From: Lentilactobacillus sunkii DSM 19904
Lineage (GTDB): Bacteria; Bacillota; Bacilli; Lactobacillales; Lactobacillaceae
Length of the DNA: 64,000 nucleotides
Direction of reading: 5' to 3'
Assembly: GCF_001435575.1 (NCBI RefSeq)
Contig: NZ_AZEA01000007.1
Span: forward strand, 1 to 64,000
The notes under the pieces are model-generated. The model worked only from the letters and a program-made list of their open reading frames with translations. It was not told the origin of the DNA and did no database searches. How positions within the stretch are numbered: the first letter of the stretch is position 1; each line of letters begins with the position of its first letter. Shown piece by piece: positions 62,230-64,000 of the stretch. The translations under genes and the position numbers were made by a program.

Positions 62230-63426
62230 ATGACAAAAGTATTAGCTGTTTTGTATCCAGACCCGATTGACGGGTTCCCGCCAAAGTATGCGAGAGATGA
62301 TGTTCCAAAGATTACCCACTATCCGGATGGCTCAACGGTTCCAACTCCTGAAGCCATTGATTTTACGCCTGGTGAGTTACTGGGAAGTGTCTCCGGTGGC
62401 CTTGGCTTGAAGAAATACCTTGAAGATAAAGGGGTCGAATTCGTGGTCACCTCCGACAAAGAGGGGCCTGATTCCGTATTTGAAAAGGAACTTCCGACTG
62501 CCGATGTTGTGATTTCCCAACCATTCTGGCCGGCATATCTCACCAAAGACCTGCTCGACAAGGCTAAGAATTTGAAACTGGCGATTACCGCCGGGATTGG
62601 CTCTGATCACGTTGATTTGAACGCTGCCAACGAACACAACATCACAGTTGCCGAAGTGACTTACAGCAACAGTGTCAGTGTGGCGGAAGCCGAAGTGATG
62701 CAGTTGCTGGCACTGGTTCGGAATTTCATTCCAGCCCACGATATCGTCAAAAACGGCGGCTGGAACATCGCTGACGCCGTATCCCGCGCCTATGACCTCG
62801 AGGGAATGACGGTTGGGGTAATTGGTGCCGGACGGATTGGCCGGGCTGTGCTGGAGCGTTTGAAACCATTTGGCGTTAAATTAGTCTACAACCAGCGTCA
62901 TCAATTGCCTGCCGACGTTGAAAAAGACTTGGGACTGACCTATTATCCTGATGTTCATGAGATGGTTAAAGACGTTGACGCTGTTGTGCTGGCAGCACCA
63001 TTACACGCTCAGACCTACCACCTGTTCAATGATGAAGTGCTTGCTACCATGAAACGTGGTGCTTACATCGTCAACAACAGTCGTGGTGAAGAAGTCGATC
63101 GGGATGCGATTGTTCGCGCATTGGAATCCGGTCAGATTGGCGGATACTCCGGGGATGTTTGGTATCCACAGCCGGCACCATCCGACCACCCATGGCGGAC
63201 CATGCCTCATGAAGCCATGACCCCACATATGTCCGGAACCACGCTGTCGGCTCAAGCACGATACGCAGCCGGCGCCCGTGAGATTCTAGAAGACTTCCTC
63301 GAAGACAAACCGATTCGTCCGGAGTACCTGATTGCTCAAGGCGGTAGTTTGGCAGGTACCGGTGCTAAATCCTATACCGTTAAGAAAGGTGAAGAATCAC
63401 CAGGCAGCGGGGAAGCTGAGAAGTAA
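62230..63426 (+). CDS. fdh: NAD-dependent formate dehydrogenase
   Basis: About 398 residues. KVLAVLYPDPIDGFPPKYAR at the N-terminus. The D-2-hydroxyacid dehydrogenase fold has TAGIGSDHVDLNAA, VIGAGRIGRAVLERLKPFGVK, VNNSRGEEVDRD (active-site Arg) and MTPHMSGTTLSAQARYA (catalytic His). The FDH-specific ends SNSVSVAEAEVMQLLALVRN and WYPQPAPSDHPW match metal-free FDHs. It oxidises formate to CO2 and makes NADH. I choose ATG 62230, 9 bases after AAAGGA. Rare among lactobacilli and known from L. buchneri. Confidence 0.96.
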   Translation: MTKVLAVLYPDPIDGFPPKYARDDVPKITHYPDGSTVPTPEAIDFTPGELLGSVSGGLGLKKYLEDKGVEFVVTSDKEGPDSVFEKELPTADVVISQPFWPAYLTKDLLDKAKNLKLAITAGIGSDHVDLNAANEHNITVAEVTYSNSVSVAEAEVMQLLALVRNFIPAHDIVKNGGWNIADAVSRAYDLEGMTVGVIGAGRIGRAVLERLKPFGVKLVYNQRHQLPADVEKDLGLTYYPDVHEMVKDVDAVVLAAPLHAQTYHLFNDEVLATMKRGAYIVNNSRGEEVDRDAIVRALESGQIGGYSGDVWYPQPAPSDHPWRTMPHEAMTPHMSGTTLSAQARYAAGAREILEDFLEDKPIRPEYLIAQGGSLAGTGAKSYTVKKGEESPGSGEAEK

Positions 63427-63467
63427 TTTCATATAATTGGATTAAACAGATTGCCTTCATAATAAGC

Positions 63468-63506
63468 AAAAGGCTGTCACCCCAAAATTGAGGTGGCAGC
63501 CTTTTT
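63468..63506. terminator. Terminator of fdh, possibly bidirectional
   Basis: The stem AAAAGGCTGTCACC/GGTGGCAGCCTTTT (one wobble) with a T run to the right, between convergent genes. Confidence 0.88.
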
Positions 63507-63545
63507 GATTATTAGTTTGTTTAAGATTTATTCTTGTGCAGGCGC

Positions 63546-64000
63546 TTAACCTTCCGCATTGTGAATATCATCCTTGATATTGTCGGCCGAAAAGTCATGC
63601 TTCATATAGTCATCGTCATTGACTGGCAGATGCTGTTCCAAGGTATCGAACAACTGGTAGGACACGTCGCCCTTATCCAAATGGAAGTCCAGCAGATGGC
63701 CGCCAAATTTCCGATCGTCAGATAAGAAGTGATTGTGGAAGCCGGCCACTGCCGCACCGTCAAATAATTCAGGTGAGAAGTAGCTGATCAGTGTGCCTTC
63801 AACCTTATCACGGGTGAAGATACTCTGATTTTTGGCCGTTTCTGCCAGTGTTTTAAATGGGGGTACGGATTTCTTAACTGCCCGGGTTTTGACATTTGTG
63901 AAGCTACCGGTAATCTTGATTGAGAAGAATGTGTTGTTTGCATGCATCAGTGAAAGAACCTGCTTTTCCAAGTCGTCTTGGGAAACGTCTTCCAACTCTG
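63546..64000 (-). CDS. Alpha-acetolactate decarboxylase (partial, 5' end outside window)
   Basis: The C-terminal part, about 150 residues, of a normally 235-240-residue enzyme. The zinc-binding His cluster is in VAGFHNHFLSDDRKFGGHLLDFHLD. VEGTLISYFSP and KSVPPFKTLAET are earlier conserved parts. It converts acetolactate to acetoin, a redox-neutral pyruvate sink. The frame stays open to the window edge, so this is not a truncation. Confidence 0.9.
   Translation of the reverse strand, partial: ELEDVSQDDLEKQVLSLMHANNTFFSIKITGSFTNVKTRAVKKSVPPFKTLAETAKNQSIFTRDKVEGTLISYFSPELFDGAAVAGFHNHFLSDDRKFGGHLLDFHLDKGDVSYQLFDTLEQHLPVNDDDYMKHDFSADNIKDDIHNAEG

Noticed and set aside
1-64000. CRISPR array, prophage, insertion-sequence transposase or rRNA
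   Set aside because: I saw no regularly spaced repeats, no phage structural or integrase genes, no transposase and no rRNA sequence. Only one tRNA is present.

Overview
The window looks like the replication-origin region of a Lactobacillaceae chromosome, most likely Lentilactobacillus (buchneri group). This is inferred from the rpmH/dnaA/dnaN/recF/gyrB/gyrA order, moderate GC, lactobacillar ribosome binding sites, a surface protein with the N-terminal pattern of buchneri-group S-layer proteins, a lactate oxidase, and an NAD formate dehydrogenase of the type known from L. buchneri. No database search was possible, so the species is an inference.

Layout. 1-3.5 kb: an ArsR-type regulator with a DJ-1/PfpI gene, a divergent MDR oxidoreductase, and glycerate kinase. 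3.5-15 kb: oriC core (yidC-rnpA-rpmH leftward; dnaA-dnaN-yaaA-recF-gyrB-gyrA rightward) with DnaA boxes on both sides of dnaA, an AT-rich unwinding region, and two parS-like sites bracketing gyrA. 14.7-20.4 kb: lactate oxidase with a structured 3' UTR, the rpsF-ssb-rpsR operon, an acetyltransferase, and an NhaC-type transporter behind a tyrosine-type T-box. 20.5-22.5 kb: a RloA/RloB (AbiL-like) defence pair whose second gene is frameshifted. 22.7-30 kb: amino-acid permease, gdpP, rplI, dnaB, a Fic protein and tRNA-Lys. 30.4-37.4 kb: the walRKHIJ-htrA cell-wall regulon operon. 37.5-41 kb: an S-layer-like gene broken by an in-frame stop, an orphan AbrB/MazE-like small gene, a second DnaA-box cluster, and rlmH.

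41-64 kb is accessory: MarR/DUF2316; an SDR; a 1.6-kb insert bounded by 40-bp direct repeats that carries a HEPN-type protein and a promoter-driven structured RNA; a flavodoxin; an oligopeptide-binding protein with an M42 peptidase and a gamma-glutamyl hydrolase; a seven-gene LacI-associated sugar or sugar-acid operon built on HPS/PHI-like enzymes; a MazEF pair; several unknown small genes; a CcpA-site-controlled 3-hydroxyacyl-CoA-dehydrogenase/formate-dehydrogenase operon; and the 3' part of acetolactate decarboxylase.

How the genes work together: the core half handles replication initiation, supercoiling, c-di-AMP turnover and cell-wall signalling. The accessory half supplies redox balancing (lactate oxidase, formate dehydrogenase, SDR, AKR), peptide and sugar scavenging, and defence (RloAB remnant, Fic, HEPN plus RNA, MazEF). 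The most novel-looking items are the HEPN/RNA module, the HPS/PHI operon, the pseudoknotted RNA after lox, and a two-copy family of long intergenic hairpins.
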